64,000 nucleotides of DNA from Methanoculleus marisnigri JR1 (GCF_000015825.1 NC_009051.1:558001-622000), one strand, 5' to 3'; shown: positions 51,827-62,414, counted from the stretch's first letter. Notes: a model not told the origin generated them from the letters alone. Numbers and translations are program-made.

Positions 51827-52140
51827 GCGCCCCGGGGCATTGCCCCTGACGAGGCCGTGCTGCCGGTTATGGTGCGGCGGCTCCTGCTGCGATTAATATC
51901 TCTCGTTTTTTATAATAGTCTTGAATACTCCCTCCGCCCGCTCAGATTTATGGGAAGATATTTATATTAATAATTCTATCCTGCAACGCGCGAACCCTTT
52001 ATCCTGTGGATCTCCGGTGGTTCTCCGGAATTCCACAGGATCTCCGTTTGCACGCCGGCAGGGGAACCTCGTTTCCCCGGCGTGCGTGCAGACACCATCG
52101 TATGGGACGAAAGGGGCGTTCTCATCGTGGTGATAGAAGA
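51827..52140 (+). other. Intergenic region with structured leader before surface protein
   Basis: These 314 bp contain a short C/G palindrome after nfo (near 51835), an AT-rich promoter-like block (51895-51990) with TATTTATATTAATAATT as the best TATA candidate, and two stable hairpins before the next start codon. No gene was found. Confidence 0.6.
52001..52085 (+). promoter_or_regulatory. Two tandem hairpins in the 5' leader
   Basis: The first hairpin has perfect 10-bp arms, ATCCTGTGGA (52001-52010) and TCCACAGGAT (52032-52041), with a 21-base loop holding an inner CTCCGG repeat. The second has arms GCACGCCG (52050-52057) and CGGCGTGC (52078-52085), extended inward by GGGGAA/TTCCCC. Both lie between the likely promoter and the ATG at 52141, so they would be in the mRNA leader. 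Confidence 0.5.
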
Positions 52141-54450
52141 ATGGCCGAAATTAACGTGCTGATTGTTGTCTGTACCGTCATTGCCGTCGGGCTGCTGGCA
52201 TCGCCTGCCATGGCCGGGGAGAGGGCCCCGGGAGATACAGTTTCGATCTGTATCGATGGAGGATCGCAGGAGCACCCCGACATTGACGGAAATATGGTCG
52301 TCTGGGAGGACGGCAGGAACGGAAAGTCGATCTACTATTCGAGCGGCCCCGGCAGCGCGGGGCGGAAGGTTGCGGGCGAGGGGACGGGGCAGAGGTACCC
52401 GTCCGTCTCGGGGGATTACATCGTCTGGGAGGAGAACCGGAACATGAGCCCGGATATCTACTTCTTCGAGATATCGGGTGGCGTGACGACGGCGCTCACC
52501 GAAGACCCTGCCGACCAGCGGATGCCCGTCGTTCACGGAGAGCATGTGGTCTGGTACGATGCCCGGGGCGGGAGCACGGACATCTGCCTCTATGAGATCG
52601 GAACCGGCAGCGAGACCTTCCTCTCCTGCTCGCCGGTGACCGAATGGAAGCCCGCGCTCTCGGAGAGGTACGTCGTCTGGGAGGAGAACACCGGGAATGG
52701 AGATATCTGGCTGTACGATATCTGGAACGGGGATAAGCAGCCGATTACGCAGGATAACCGGCGGCAGACCTACCCGTCGATATCGGGGAGCCGGATCGTC
52801 TGGGAGGACTACCGGAACGGGGCTCCCGACATCTACCTCTTCGATCTCGACAACCCTGCCGCCGGAGAGCAGAGGATCACCGACGATCCCAGAGAGCAGG
52901 TCTCCCCGGCGATCGATGGTGACCTCATCGCCTGGGAGGACAGGCGGGACGGAACCTGGAACGTTTACATCTGCGACCTCGCCGCAGGGAAGGATAAGCA
53001 GATGCCGGTCGCTCCTTCCGCGACCGAACAGCTCTACCCCGCCGTCAGCGGTGACCGGGTCGTCTGGCAGAACGGCCGTGACAGCGGATCGGATATCTAC
53101 GCCTTCACCTACTTCAGCGGAGCGGTCCCGGTGGCGGAGTTCTCGGCAGACCCGACCGAAGGAGGGGCGGCGCTCAACGTCTGGTTCATCGACCAGTCAG
53201 CCGGCGATCCGGACGCCTGGGAATGGGACTTCGGCGACGGGAACACCTCGACCTCGCAGTATTCGTGGCACTTCTACGAGATCCCGGGGAACTACACCGT
53301 CTCGCTCACGGTGCATAACGCGTTCGGGTCCGACACCGTCACGAAGACCGATCTCATTCACGTAGGTCCCCCGGAACCGCCGGTTATCAGCTTCCGGGGG
53401 GAACCGTTGTCGGGGCCTGCGCCTCTTATGGTCTATTTTTACGGTGATTTACCAGATTACGCGACGGCCTGGCTCTGGGACTTCGGTGACGGCGAGACAT
53501 CGACACACCGGGACACGCGTCACCGTTACGATCGTCCCGGTGTTTACAACGTCTCCCTGACCTGTGACAACGCGGGAGCCAGCGCGACGCACATGGAGTA
53601 CGGCTACATCACCGTCTATTCCGCAACTCCGACCCCGACCGTGACCCCGACTGCAACGGTTAACGTGACGCCGACCGCGACACAGACTGCAACCCCGACC
53701 GCGACGCAGAAGTCCGCGAGCGGCGGCGGAGGGGGAGGAGGCGGTGGGGGTGGCGGCGGCTCCGCCCCGGTCAACCCCGGCTGGAGCACGCAAAAGTCCA
53801 CCCCCACGCCTACCCCCACCGTGACGGCGAAGCCCACTCCCCGTGAAGCCGACTCCGGCCGCCTGCACCTCGGGGAGACCGGCCTCGTCGATCAGGCCGC
53901 CAGGATCGGTTCGGCCGACGGTATTGCGACCCTCACGATCGCGGAGGGTGTCCGTGCTGTCGATGCCGCCGGCAACCCGCTTCGTGCGGTGACCCTTGCG
54001 GCGCTTGGTGCGGCCGACGTGCCCGCGGTGCCCGGCGCGTACGCGTTTGCCGGGTACGCCTGGATCACCGGGCCGGAGGGGGCGATCTTCTCCCCGCCGG
54101 CGACCCTCTCGTTCAACTTCACAGAGGAGCAGTGGGACGCCGTCTACAACGGCAGCGTGCAGGACGGGCTCGTGGTGCAGCGATACGACCGGTCGGCCAA
54201 CACCTGGGAGGAGGTTCCCACCACCGTCCTCCCGGAGACCCGGAGCGTCACAGCCGTTGTCTCTCACTTCAGCATCTACGCGCTCTTTGCCGCGGCACCC
54301 GGAGACGGCGCGGCACAGGCGGTCGCCGCCGATACCGGCACGAAACCCGTGGCCCGCGAGATCCCGTACGCGCATCTCATCCCCGGCCTGCTTGCCCTCG
54401 TCATCGCAGGGGCCGGGGCCTTCCTCTACTTCCGGAAGGAAGAGCCCTGA
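52141..54450 (+). CDS. Large surface protein with beta-propeller and two PKD domains
   Basis: This encodes 769 residues. Order: signal peptide (about 1-25, ending SPAMAGE); six or more TolB-like beta-propeller repeats of the type IVWEDYRNGAPDIYLFD (about 35-325); PKD domain 1 (about 332-410, WEWDFGDGNTSTSQ); PKD domain 2 (about 415-495, WLWDFGDGETSTHR); a Thr/Pro-rich linker and a 13-Gly tract (about 497-560); a beta domain with TGLVDQAARIGSADGIATLTI; and a C-terminal transmembrane helix ending YFRKEEP. It is exported and anchored by the C-terminal helix. The role is probably structural or in adhesion. Confidence 0.85.
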   Translation: MAEINVLIVVCTVIAVGLLASPAMAGERAPGDTVSICIDGGSQEHPDIDGNMVVWEDGRNGKSIYYSSGPGSAGRKVAGEGTGQRYPSVSGDYIVWEENRNMSPDIYFFEISGGVTTALTEDPADQRMPVVHGEHVVWYDARGGSTDICLYEIGTGSETFLSCSPVTEWKPALSERYVVWEENTGNGDIWLYDIWNGDKQPITQDNRRQTYPSISGSRIVWEDYRNGAPDIYLFDLDNPAAGEQRITDDPREQVSPAIDGDLIAWEDRRDGTWNVYICDLAAGKDKQMPVAPSATEQLYPAVSGDRVVWQNGRDSGSDIYAFTYFSGAVPVAEFSADPTEGGAALNVWFIDQSAGDPDAWEWDFGDGNTSTSQYSWHFYEIPGNYTVSLTVHNAFGSDTVTKTDLIHVGPPEPPVISFRGEPLSGPAPLMVYFYGDLPDYATAWLWDFGDGETSTHRDTRHRYDRPGVYNVSLTCDNAGASATHMEYGYITVYSATPTPTVTPTATVNVTPTATQTATPTATQKSASGGGGGGGGGGGGGSAPVNPGWSTQKSTPTPTPTVTAKPTPREADSGRLHLGETGLVDQAARIGSADGIATLTIAEGVRAVDAAGNPLRAVTLAALGAADVPAVPGAYAFAGYAWITGPEGAIFSPPATLSFNFTEEQWDAVYNGSVQDGLVVQRYDRSANTWEEVPTTVLPETRSVTAVVSHFSIYALFAAAPGDGAAQAVAADTGTKPVAREIPYAHLIPGLLALVIAGAGAFLYFRKEEP

Positions 54451-54477
54451 AAAGGTTCAAAAAAGCGATGGAGAGGG

Positions 54478-55695
54478 TTACCCTCTCCGTCTCCTTCCCG
54501 CCAGGAGGAGGAGCAGCGCCGCCCCGGCAGCCGCCGCACCGAAGCCCGGTGCCGCCGTCGGGGCGGGGTTCACCGGCTCCGTGATCCCGGCCAGCCAGGC
54601 GGCGCTGGTGTCGGACGAGAGGAACCGGATGCCCGCGAGGGTGTATCCATCGGGAGCGCTGCTGGCCCCGTAGATCCCGGTAGCGGTGAACGCCGTGTTC
54701 CACAGGATCGTCCCGTCCGCATCGGTTCCGAAGACGAACCCTTCTCCGCTCCGTGCGTCCGTGCCCGCAACCACATACCCGCCTTCGGGCCGCAGGGCGA
54801 CGGCGTATCCGGTCAGCCCCTCCATATTCCGGAGCCAGACCTCCTCTCCTTCTCTGTCGACGAGGCCGTACCAGTAGTTGCCCGAGTAGACGAACCGCCC
54901 GTCATCGGTCTCCTCGACGTCGAAGATGACCGGGACCTGGTAGTTCTCATGCCAGAGCGTGTTCCCGTCGGCGTCGAGGCTGATGAGGAAGCCGTCGCCG
55001 ATGTCGTAGGTGAAGGGCGACGAAGTGCCGCCGAGGACGTAGCCCCCGTCGGCGGTCGCGATTCCTGCGTTCGCGGCAGTGCCGGGGAACGTCCGGTTCC
55101 AGGCGGGCGTGCCGTCACCGTCGGTCTTCACGATGACCGCCGCCGTCTCGTTCTCCGATCCGGGCGGGTTCCAGAGCCATCCTATCGCGACGTAGCCGCC
55201 GTCCGCGGTCTCCTCGACGGACGAGATCTTCATTCCCGGCAGGGACTGCCGCCACTCCTCCGTCCCGTTGGCGTCGGCCCGGATCAGGAACGAGGTGCCC
55301 TCGTAGGCGAGGTCCTGGTCCGACCCTGACGAGGATACGTTGAAGGCGGCAACGATGTAGCCCCCGCCGGCAGTTTCCGCAACGGAAGCGGGCGAAATCT
55401 CCGCGAAAGTCGCGTTCCATACCTCGTTCCCCTCGCCGTCCGTCTTCACGAGGAGCAGGCTCTCGCTCCCCCCGTACCTCTCCGCAAGGGTTGAGCCGAG
55501 AGCGATGAAGCCGCCGTCCGCGGTCGGTTCGACGGCGTCGAACTTGTTGTTGCTCTCCGGCGCGAACGTCACGTTCCAGGCGACCTCCGGTGAGGTCTCG
55601 CTCGCGGAGACGATCCCTGCCGGCAGCACCGCCGCAATCAGCAGTGCCGCGAGGATCGCCCCCGACTTCCAGAAGTCTCGGACATTTTCCGTCAT
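54478..55695 (-). CDS. PGF-CTERM surface protein with beta-propeller repeats
   Basis: This encodes 405 residues from the ATG at 55695. A signal helix (SGAILAALLIAAVLPAGIVSA, about 11-31) is followed by about seven propeller blades with the pattern TADGGYVAIG...KTDGDGTPAWNRTF. The C-terminus reads APGFGAAAAGAALLLLLAGRRRRG-like: Pro-Gly-Phe, a hydrophobic helix and a basic end. That is the PGF-CTERM signal for archaeosortase processing. It is convergent with the preceding surface protein gene, 27 bp apart. Confidence 0.85.
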   Translation of the reverse strand: MTENVRDFWKSGAILAALLIAAVLPAGIVSASETSPEVAWNVTFAPESNNKFDAVEPTADGGFIALGSTLAERYGGSESLLLVKTDGEGNEVWNATFAEISPASVAETAGGGYIVAAFNVSSSGSDQDLAYEGTSFLIRADANGTEEWRQSLPGMKISSVEETADGGYVAIGWLWNPPGSENETAAVIVKTDGDGTPAWNRTFPGTAANAGIATADGGYVLGGTSSPFTYDIGDGFLISLDADGNTLWHENYQVPVIFDVEETDDGRFVYSGNYWYGLVDREGEEVWLRNMEGLTGYAVALRPEGGYVVAGTDARSGEGFVFGTDADGTILWNTAFTATGIYGASSAPDGYTLAGIRFLSSDTSAAWLAGITEPVNPAPTAAPGFGAAAAGAALLLLLAGRRRRG

Positions 55696-55790
55696 GGAAT
55701 CGATCACTGGTGCGGTGCGGCACGCAAAAAGCGTAGTGGTTCGCTCCCGACAATCCATTAATGAACGTGAACTTCCAATATCTCTAGCAC

Positions 55791-56801
55791 GTGTTGGCGA
55801 TATTCGACGGAACCTGGGTACGCCTCGGCGGTGAAGGGCGGGCGCTCTACGAGCAGGGCGGCTACGGCAGGCCCGAGGGACGCGGCCTCCGCCTCTCTCC
55901 CGAAGAGGCGCTCTACCTCATGGAACGAAACAAGATCGACGTGAAAGACTTCGGTTTTGACGCCCTGCTCGGCCTCTTTGCCGGCCAGCCGAACTTCATC
56001 CGCAGGTACCTCGTCTACCGCGACATCCGCGAGCGAGGATACGTGATCCAGCCCGGCCCGCAGGATTTCCGCGTCTTCCGCCGCGGCCACAAGCCCGGCG
56101 CCGGGAAGTCCCGGTACCTGATCCGGGTCCTCTCCGAGCGCGACATCGTCGACTTCGACCGGTTAAGCCAGGACGTGGTCGCTGCGGTCAACATGCGCAA
56201 GCAGTACCTCCTCGCGGTCGTCGACGACGAGGACGAACTGACCTACTACGAGGTGCGGGTACAGGACCTTCCCGGAGTCGGGGAGCCTGCGGGGTGCACA
56301 ACACCGGTGGAGGCCACGCTCTTCGGGACATACGCGCTCGCCCACCTGCCGCCGGGAACCCCGCTCGAGGAGGACTGGTACGGCAAGAGACTCGATACCG
56401 AACGGCTGCTCCTCCGCCCGGTCGAGTCGATCTACCTCATGCGCAGAGGCTGTCTCTCGATCACGCAGGATGAGGAACCGATGGCCGCAGAGCAGTTCCT
56501 CGATGCGGCGGCAGAAAAGGACGTCGAGATACGGGAGAAGGAGCGGGTCTTCTCAGACCTCCGGGAGAAGGGCTACATCCCGAGAACCGGGTACAAGTTC
56601 GGCCACCACTTCCGCGTCTACTCCGGGAAGAAGAGCCATTCCGAGATGCTCGTCCATGCCGTTCCGTCCGGGACGTCCACGCCGATGAGCGCCGTCTCCC
56701 GCTCGGTCAGGCTTGCTCACAGCGTCAAAAAGAAGATGTTGTTTGCCTGCATATATAACACCGATATCAGATACGTCGAATTCGCCCGAATAAAACTGTG
56801 A
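55791..56801 (+). CDS. endA: tRNA-splicing endonuclease
   Basis: This encodes 336 residues starting with GTG at 55791. The length and internal duplication show the double-domain (alpha2) form in which one chain carries an inactive and an active unit. The catalytic triad region is in the C-terminal half: Tyr and His in RTGYKFGHHFRVYSG (about 260-275) and Lys in RLAHSVKKKMLFA (about 312). It cuts introns at bulge-helix-bulge motifs. Downstream of it are three tRNA synthetase genes, so this is an RNA-processing cluster. Confidence 0.92.
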   Translation: MLAIFDGTWVRLGGEGRALYEQGGYGRPEGRGLRLSPEEALYLMERNKIDVKDFGFDALLGLFAGQPNFIRRYLVYRDIRERGYVIQPGPQDFRVFRRGHKPGAGKSRYLIRVLSERDIVDFDRLSQDVVAAVNMRKQYLLAVVDDEDELTYYEVRVQDLPGVGEPAGCTTPVEATLFGTYALAHLPPGTPLEEDWYGKRLDTERLLLRPVESIYLMRRGCLSITQDEEPMAAEQFLDAAAEKDVEIREKERVFSDLREKGYIPRTGYKFGHHFRVYSGKKSHSEMLVHAVPSGTSTPMSAVSRSVRLAHSVKKKMLFACIYNTDIRYVEFARIKL

Positions 56802-56811
56802 GCGTCAGTAC

Positions 56812-58068
56812 ATGCATTCAGAAGTGAACCCGTGGTCGAATAACCAGACCGTTGATGTAGATCGACTGTTCGCCGAGTTCGGCATCGAGCCGGTCAGTGA
56901 GGTCGCACGAAGGCTTCCCGAGGTACCGTCGTTTATGCGCAGGGGTATCGTCGTCGGGCACCGGGACTACAACCTGGTCGCCGACGCCATCCGGAACCGC
57001 ACCCCGTTTCACGTGCTGACCGGGTTCATGCCCTCGGGACTCCCGCACCTCGGGCACCTGATGGTCATGAAAGAGGTCGTCTGGCACGTCCGGCAGGGCG
57101 GGAACGGCTACGTCGCCGTCGCCGACCGGGAGGCGCACGCGGTCCGCGGCATATCGTGGGAGAAGTGCCGCGAGTACGGGAAGGAGTACCTCAAGGCTCT
57201 CTACGCGCTTGGATTCGAGGGTAAGACCTACTACCAGAGCAGGAACGACCGCTTGAAGGATCTCGCGTTCGAGGCGTCCACGAAGGTGAACTTCTCGGAG
57301 CTCGCTGCGATCTATGGGTTCGGGCCGGAGACATCGCTCTCCCACGCCGTGAGCGTCATCACCCAGGTCGCCGACATCCTCTTCCCGCAGCTCGATGCCG
57401 GCCCCGCGCCGACGATCGTCCCGGTCGGCCTCGACCAGGACCCGCACATCCGGCTCACCCGGGACGTGGCCTACAAACTCAGGCAGTTCACGGTCGAGGA
57501 TCGCGGCGACCATATCAGCGTCCGGTCGAAGAACGCTCCCGAGGAGGCTCTCGAGGCCGTGCACCGCACCTTCCCCGGCTCGAAGAAGTACGCGGGCCAC
57601 GTGGACGTCACAGGCCTTCCGCAGGCGCGGGTGGAGGACGCCGTCCGCGAGATCGAGATCGCACACGGCGGGTTCGGGTTCTACCTCCCCTCGTCGACCT
57701 ACCACATCTTCATGCCCGGGCTCCAGGGCGGGAAGATGTCGAGCAGCGTGCCCGAGAGTTCGTTCGGGTTCTACGAGTCCGACAAGTCGATCAGGAAGAA
57801 GGTCATGGCGGCGAAGACCGGCGGACGGATGACGCTCGAGGAGCAGAAGCGTCTCGGGGGCGAGCCGGACGCCTGCTCGGTCTATCTCCTGAATCTCTTC
57901 CACATGCTCGAGGACGACGTGGAACTCGCCGACCTGCGCCGCCGGTGCGAGAGCGGCGAACTCACCTGCGGGCAGTGCAAGAAGGAGACGCTGGAGCGCG
58001 TGCAGGCGTTCCTTTCGGAGTTGCGGGATAAGATGGATTCGGTCGAACACCTTGCAGAGGAGGTGTGA
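56812..58068 (+). CDS. trpS: Tryptophan-tRNA ligase
   Basis: This encodes a 418-residue class I synthetase of the archaeal/eukaryotic type. The HIGH-like motif is in GFMPSGLPHLGHLMVMKE (about 73-90) and the KMSKS motif reads KMSSS (GGKMSSSVPESSF, about 308). VGLDQDPHIRLTRDVA is also typical. It starts 10 bp after endA and ends 2 bp before pheS. Confidence 0.95.
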   Translation: MHSEVNPWSNNQTVDVDRLFAEFGIEPVSEVARRLPEVPSFMRRGIVVGHRDYNLVADAIRNRTPFHVLTGFMPSGLPHLGHLMVMKEVVWHVRQGGNGYVAVADREAHAVRGISWEKCREYGKEYLKALYALGFEGKTYYQSRNDRLKDLAFEASTKVNFSELAAIYGFGPETSLSHAVSVITQVADILFPQLDAGPAPTIVPVGLDQDPHIRLTRDVAYKLRQFTVEDRGDHISVRSKNAPEEALEAVHRTFPGSKKYAGHVDVTGLPQARVEDAVREIEIAHGGFGFYLPSSTYHIFMPGLQGGKMSSSVPESSFGFYESDKSIRKKVMAAKTGGRMTLEEQKRLGGEPDACSVYLLNLFHMLEDDVELADLRRRCESGELTCGQCKKETLERVQAFLSELRDKMDSVEHLAEEV

Positions 58069-58070
58069 TA

Positions 58071-59516
58071 GTGGAACTGACGCTGAACGAGAAGAGGCTC
58101 CTGGTTGCCCTGGGGCCGATGGGATCGGCCGACGCGGCCGTCCTTGCGGAGAAGATGGATACCCGCCGGGAAGCGGTGGTGCAGTACGCGAACCTCGCCG
58201 GTGATCGGGGGCTTGTGGACGTGGAAAAACACGTCGCCCGTCGGTACGTCCCGACAGAAGAGGGACGGGCCTACATGGGCAAAGGCCTCCCCGAGCGGCA
58301 GGTGCTCGAGAGTTTCGAGGAGTCAATCCCGATGCGGGATCTCCAGGGCCACCCGCTTGCAAAGATCGCCATCGGCTGGATGCGCAAGAAGGGCTGGATC
58401 GCGATCACGGGCGGGGTTGTACAGAAGACCGGCAAGACCGCTCCGGGCCCCGACGAAGCCGCGTTTGTCCGGCTCGCCGAAAAGGGCGAGATCGCCGACG
58501 GCGAGGGTGTTGCCGATCTCGCGAAGCGCGGGCTCGCCATTGAGGAGGAAACGGTCGCCTACACCGTCTCGATCACGCCCCGCGGCCGCGAACTCCTCAG
58601 CCAGGGCCTCGACCTGCGGGAAGAGGCGGGCACGCTCACCCGCGAGCAGATCCTCTCCGGCGAGTGGAAGTCTCTCCCCCTCCGGCGCTACGACGTCACG
58701 AAACTCCCGAAACGCGCCTACCCCGGGAAGGTGCATCCTTACCAGCGCATCATCGACGAGATGCGCCGCATCCTCTTCGACATGGGATTCGAGGAGATGT
58801 CGGGCGGGATCGTCCAGAGTTCGTTCTGGAACTTCGACGCCCTCTTCCAGCCGCAGGACCACCCGGCGCGGGAGATGCAGGACACCTTCTTCCTCGGCGA
58901 GCGCCGGCCGCTCCCGGCAGGTTACGAGCGCGTCCGCGATATGCACGAGCACGGCGGCGAGACCTCCTCGACCGGGTGGGGAGGCACCTGGAGCGCCGAG
59001 AAGGCAGAGCAGTGCGTGCTCCGGACCCACACGACGAGCCTCTCTATCCAGCACCTCGCCGCGCACCCGAAGCCGCCGGTCAAGGCCTTCTGCATCGGCC
59101 GGGTCTACCGGCGGGAGGCGATCGATCCCACGCACCTCGCAGAGTTCGAGCAGCTCGAGGGGATCGTCATGGATGAAGACGTCAACTTACGCCACCTCCT
59201 CGGTTTCCTAAAAGAGTTCTACGCCAAGATGGGCTTTGAGAAGGTCCGGTTCCGTCCCGGCTACTTCCCCTACACCGAGCCCTCCGTGGAGCCGGAGGTC
59301 TACGTCGACGGGCTCGGCTGGGTGGAACTCGGCGGGTCGGGCATCTTCCGCCAGGAGGTGACCGCCCCCTTCGGGATCGAACACCCGGTGCTCGCGTGGG
59401 GTCTCGGGATCAGCCGGGTGGCGATGCTCCGGCTCGGGCTGCGCGATCTCCGGCACCTCTACAGAAGCGACATCGAGTGGATCCGGGAGACGCCCGTCTA
59501 CGGCGGGAGGCGGTAA
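58071..59516 (+). CDS. pheS: Phenylalanine-tRNA ligase alpha subunit
   Basis: This encodes 481 residues. The GTG at 58071 is chosen since an AGGAGGTG site ends 5 nt upstream; another GTG at 58065 overlaps that site. N-terminal winged-helix-type repeats (about 1-180) precede the class II catalytic core: [55 protein letters not shown] (motif 2 region) and [32 protein letters not shown] (motif 3). The pheT gene follows directly. Confidence 0.95.
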   Translation: MELTLNEKRLLVALGPMGSADAAVLAEKMDTRREAVVQYANLAGDRGLVDVEKHVARRYVPTEEGRAYMGKGLPERQVLESFEESIPMRDLQGHPLAKIAIGWMRKKGWIAITGGVVQKTGKTAPGPDEAAFVRLAEKGEIADGEGVADLAKRGLAIEEETVAYTVSITPRGRELLSQGLDLREEAGTLTREQILSGEWKSLPLRRYDVTKLPKRAYPGKVHPYQRIIDEMRRILFDMGFEEMSGGIVQSSFWNFDALFQPQDHPAREMQDTFFLGERRPLPAGYERVRDMHEHGGETSSTGWGGTWSAEKAEQCVLRTHTTSLSIQHLAAHPKPPVKAFCIGRVYRREAIDPTHLAEFEQLEGIVMDEDVNLRHLLGFLKEFYAKMGFEKVRFRPGYFPYTEPSVEPEVYVDGLGWVELGGSGIFRQEVTAPFGIEHPVLAWGLGISRVAMLRLGLRDLRHLYRSDIEWIRETPVYGGRR

Positions 59517-59517
59517 T

Positions 59518-61158
59518 ATGGCAATCATCACGCTACCCTACCGGTACCTGGAACGGCTGGCCGGCACCGACCGGCAGACGATCATCGACCGCGTTCCGAT
59601 GATCGGGGCCGACATCGAGCGGATCGAGGACGACCACGTGGACGTTGAGTTCTTCCCGAACCGGCCGGACCTCTACTCGCCCGAGGGCGTCGCCCGGGCG
59701 ATGCGCGGGTTCCTCGGAATCGAGGAGGGCCTGCCGGCCTACACCGTCCGCCCTTCCGGCATCGCCTTCTCGGTCGATCCGGGCCTTGCCGATATCCGGC
59801 CGTTCCTCGGCTCGGCCGTGATCCGGAACGTCAACCTCGACGAAGAGGCGATCGAGAGCCTGATGGCCCTCCAGGAGGCCCTCCACTGGGCGGTCGGGCG
59901 CGGACGGGGCAAGGTGGCGATCGGCGTCCACGACCTCGATACGGTCACGCCTCCCTTCCGCTACATCGCCTCGCCCCGGAACCGGTCGTTCGTCCCGCTG
60001 GACTTCGAGCGGGAGATGACGATGGAGGAGATGCTCGCCGACCACCCGAAGGGCCGGGACTACGCTCACCTGGTGGAGAACTTCGATACGTTCCCGCTGA
60101 TCGTCGATGCCGAGAACCGGGTGCTCTCCTTCCCGCCGATCATCAACGGCGAGCTGACGAGGGTCACGGCGGCGACGAAGAACATCCTGCTCGACTGCAC
60201 CGGCACCGACAGGAGAGCGGTGATGACGGCGGTCAACATCATCTGCACGGCGCTCATCGAGGCCGGGGCGACGGTCGAGACGGTGACCGTCGAGGGGGAG
60301 GAGATGCCGACGCTCGCCCCCGCAGAAAGGGTCGTCTCGGTAGCGGAATGCTCCCGCCTCCTCGGTCTCTCCCTCACGCCGCAGGAGATGGCGGGGCTCC
60401 TTCGCCGGATGCGCTTTGACGCCGAGCCCGACGGCGACTCACGGGTCCGGATCCTCGTCCCCTGCTACCGCTCGGACATCCTCCACGACTGGGATATCTT
60501 CGAGGACGTGGCGATCGCCTACGGCATCGAGAACTTCGATGCCGCCCTCCCGGCGACCTCCACGGTTGCACAGGAGCACCCGATCCCCGCCGTCGCGGGA
60601 GCGGTCCGGTCGGTGATGACCGGCCTCGGGTATCTCGAAGCGATCCCGTTCACCCTCACAAACGAGCGGGTGCTGTATGCAAACATGCAGCGCGAGCCCG
60701 CGCCCGGAACCCTGCGGCTGCTCCACCCGATCAGCGAGGAGCAGACGGTGGTCCGGACCGACCTCCTCCCCCTGCTGATGGAGATGCTTCTTGCGAACAA
60801 GCACCGCGAACTCCCGCAGCGGCTCTTTGCGGTGGGGGACGTGGTCGAGGACTGCGTCACCTACCTGAAGGTCGCGGCGGTCAGTATCCACCCGGCGGCC
60901 GACTTCTCCGAGGCATACGCGGCGGCGGACGTCCTCTGCCGCGAGCTCTCGCTCTCCTACACGGTCGTCGAGTCGGCCGACCCGGCGTTCCTCGACGGCC
61001 GCCGCGGGGATATCGTCGTCGACGGAAAAATAGTCGGGGTGTTTGGGGAGATCCACCCCGCCGTTCTCGGGGCGTTCGACCTCGAGCACCCGGTCGCGGC
61101 GCTCGCGCTCGACCTTACAGCCGTACCGGGATACCCCGCCCTGCCAGATACTCCTTGA
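59518..61158 (+). CDS. pheT: Phenylalanine-tRNA ligase beta subunit
   Basis: This encodes 546 residues of the archaeal/eukaryotic short form. Segments include [25 protein letters not shown] (about 40-65), the B3/B4 editing domain with [25 protein letters not shown], the B5 domain, and a C-terminal catalytic-like domain ending [27 protein letters not shown]. It begins one base after the pheS stop. Its last 44 bp overlap the convergent hisF gene. Confidence 0.94.
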   Translation: MAIITLPYRYLERLAGTDRQTIIDRVPMIGADIERIEDDHVDVEFFPNRPDLYSPEGVARAMRGFLGIEEGLPAYTVRPSGIAFSVDPGLADIRPFLGSAVIRNVNLDEEAIESLMALQEALHWAVGRGRGKVAIGVHDLDTVTPPFRYIASPRNRSFVPLDFEREMTMEEMLADHPKGRDYAHLVENFDTFPLIVDAENRVLSFPPIINGELTRVTAATKNILLDCTGTDRRAVMTAVNIICTALIEAGATVETVTVEGEEMPTLAPAERVVSVAECSRLLGLSLTPQEMAGLLRRMRFDAEPDGDSRVRILVPCYRSDILHDWDIFEDVAIAYGIENFDAALPATSTVAQEHPIPAVAGAVRSVMTGLGYLEAIPFTLTNERVLYANMQREPAPGTLRLLHPISEEQTVVRTDLLPLLMEMLLANKHRELPQRLFAVGDVVEDCVTYLKVAAVSIHPAADFSEAYAAADVLCRELSLSYTVVESADPAFLDGRRGDIVVDGKIVGVFGEIHPAVLGAFDLEHPVAALALDLTAVPGYPALPDTP

Positions 61159-61921
61159 CCTGGCGGACGGTGAACTCGCCGTAGTGGAAGACGCTTGCCG
61201 CGAGGCAGGCGTCGGCCTTTCCTTCCGTGAATCCGTCGTAGAAGTGGTCGAGCGTCCCCACGCCGCCGCTCGCGACCACCGGGATGCCGACCGTCTCCGA
61301 AACCGCTCTCGTGATCGGGATGTCGAACCCCTCTTTCGTCCCGTCGGCCTCCATGCTGGTGAGCAGGATCTCGCCCGCCCCGCGCTCCTCCGCCTCTGTC
61401 GCCCAGGCGACGGCGTCAAGCCCCGTGCCCCGGCTCCCGCCGTGGGTCACGACCTCGTACCAGCACTCCTGGCCGTCGGCGAGTGTTATCGGCGTTTTTC
61501 CCGGTGCCGTCTCGTAGTTGCGCCGGACATCGACGGCGACGACGATGCACTGGGTGCCGAACCGCTCGGCGCCCTGCGAGATCAGGTTCGGGTCGGCGAC
61601 GGCGCTCGAGTTGATGCTCACCTTGTCCGCGCCCGCCCGGAGGATCTGTTTCATATCCTCGATCGTCCGGATGCCGCCGCCGACGGTGAGCGGGAGAAAG
61701 AGCTGGTCGGCCGCCCGCTGCACGACGTCGATGATGGTGCCCCGGTCTTCCCTGGTGGCGGTGATGTCGAGGAAGACCACCTCGTCCGCGCCCTGCTCGT
61801 TGTAGCGCTGGGCGAGTTCGACGGGATCGCCCGCGTCGCGCAGGCCGACGAAGTGCGTGCCCTTGACCACCCGCCCGTCCTTGAGGTCAAGGCAGGGGAT
61901 GATCCGCTTGGTCAGAACCAT
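61115..61921 (-). CDS. hisF: Imidazole glycerol phosphate synthase cyclase subunit HisF
   Basis: This encodes 268 residues, a TIM barrel in histidine synthesis that closes the imidazole ring using ammonia from HisH. Catalytic Asp residues lie in [15 protein letters not shown] (about 7-21) and [17 protein letters not shown]. Phosphate-binding Gly motifs are [13 protein letters not shown] and [12 protein letters not shown]. No hisH or other his gene is adjacent. The region upstream of its start is full of repeats. Confidence 0.94.
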   Translation of the reverse strand: MVLTKRIIPCLDLKDGRVVKGTHFVGLRDAGDPVELAQRYNEQGADEVVFLDITATREDRGTIIDVVQRAADQLFLPLTVGGGIRTIEDMKQILRAGADKVSINSSAVADPNLISQGAERFGTQCIVVAVDVRRNYETAPGKTPITLADGQECWYEVVTHGGSRGTGLDAVAWATEAEERGAGEILLTSMEADGTKEGFDIPITRAVSETVGIPVVASGGVGTLDHFYDGFTEGKADACLAASVFHYGEFTVRQVKEYLAGRGIPVRL

Positions 61922-61991
61922 GTGTAGTGATTTTGAGGCGGAGGTGATGAGGTTTTGGTATGTGCGACTGGCCGAAGGTGCGATGTTCCTC

Positions 61992-62156
61992 TGGAACAGA
62001 GCTGGAGCACCGGTAGGAACGACGTTCCATGGGAACGGAGTTCGAGCACCGGAGGTGCGAGGTGCGGGGGCAGGAGCAGGAGAAAACGCGTAGCGTTTTC
62101 GACTTGCGACGGGCGGGAGCGGAGCGAGCGGCCGGAGTTCGAACACAGGAGGTGCG
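61992..62156. repeat. Degenerate tandem units of about 40-80 bp
   Basis: Three related units share the pattern GGAAC/GGAGC-GGAG-TTCGAGCACCGG-AGG-TGCG: at 61992-62017, 62031-62060 and 62118-62156. The second unit contains a GCACC-GGA-GGTGC hairpin. Spacing is uneven and identity is moderate. Confidence 0.5.
62083..62099. repeat. Short hairpin inside the array
   Basis: AAAACGC-GTA-GCGTTTT is a perfect 7-bp stem with a three-base loop. Its flanks (GGAG before, CGACT after) are the same as those of the hairpin after secY at 4158-4181, although the stem sequence differs. Confidence 0.55.
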
Positions 62157-62161
62157 GGTTG

Positions 62162-62236
62162 GAGACAGGGGAGGGGGGATGCTCCCCCCTCCCCGTCAGC
62201 CCCTCCCCCAATGGCGATATCCGATGGAAATCCGTG
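62162..62236. repeat. Right half of the dispersed intergenic repeat
   Basis: This is about 75 bp closely similar to 41764-41838. It includes the G-run/C-run hairpin, the CCCCGTCAGCCCCTCCCC block and the GGCGATATCCGATGGAAA end. The copy has CAAT where the other has GCGT before GGCGATATC, so the inverted end is partly degraded. Confidence 0.7.
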
Positions 62237-62414
62237 TCCCCCAGCGCGTTTGCTATAAGTAAGCGTGAGTCTCATCTGTTTCAAGAAAGGCTATCGAAAG
62301 ATAGGGTGTTTGAAAATGGTGAAAGTCCAACTTTGTTGACAATCTTGCAATCTTTGGGAGGAACATTAGGGCAACTCTGTTTCGCCTATGTAACTCCGTC
62401 AACTGATACTCCCT

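Noticed and set aside
62100-62160. GTTCGAA-like sequence suggesting a tRNA T-arm
   Set aside because: No matching D-arm, anticodon stem or acceptor pairing was found around it; it belongs to the degenerate repeat units.
61985-62160. Possible CRISPR array
   Set aside because: The units are imperfect, unevenly spaced and only three in number, with no cas genes in the window.
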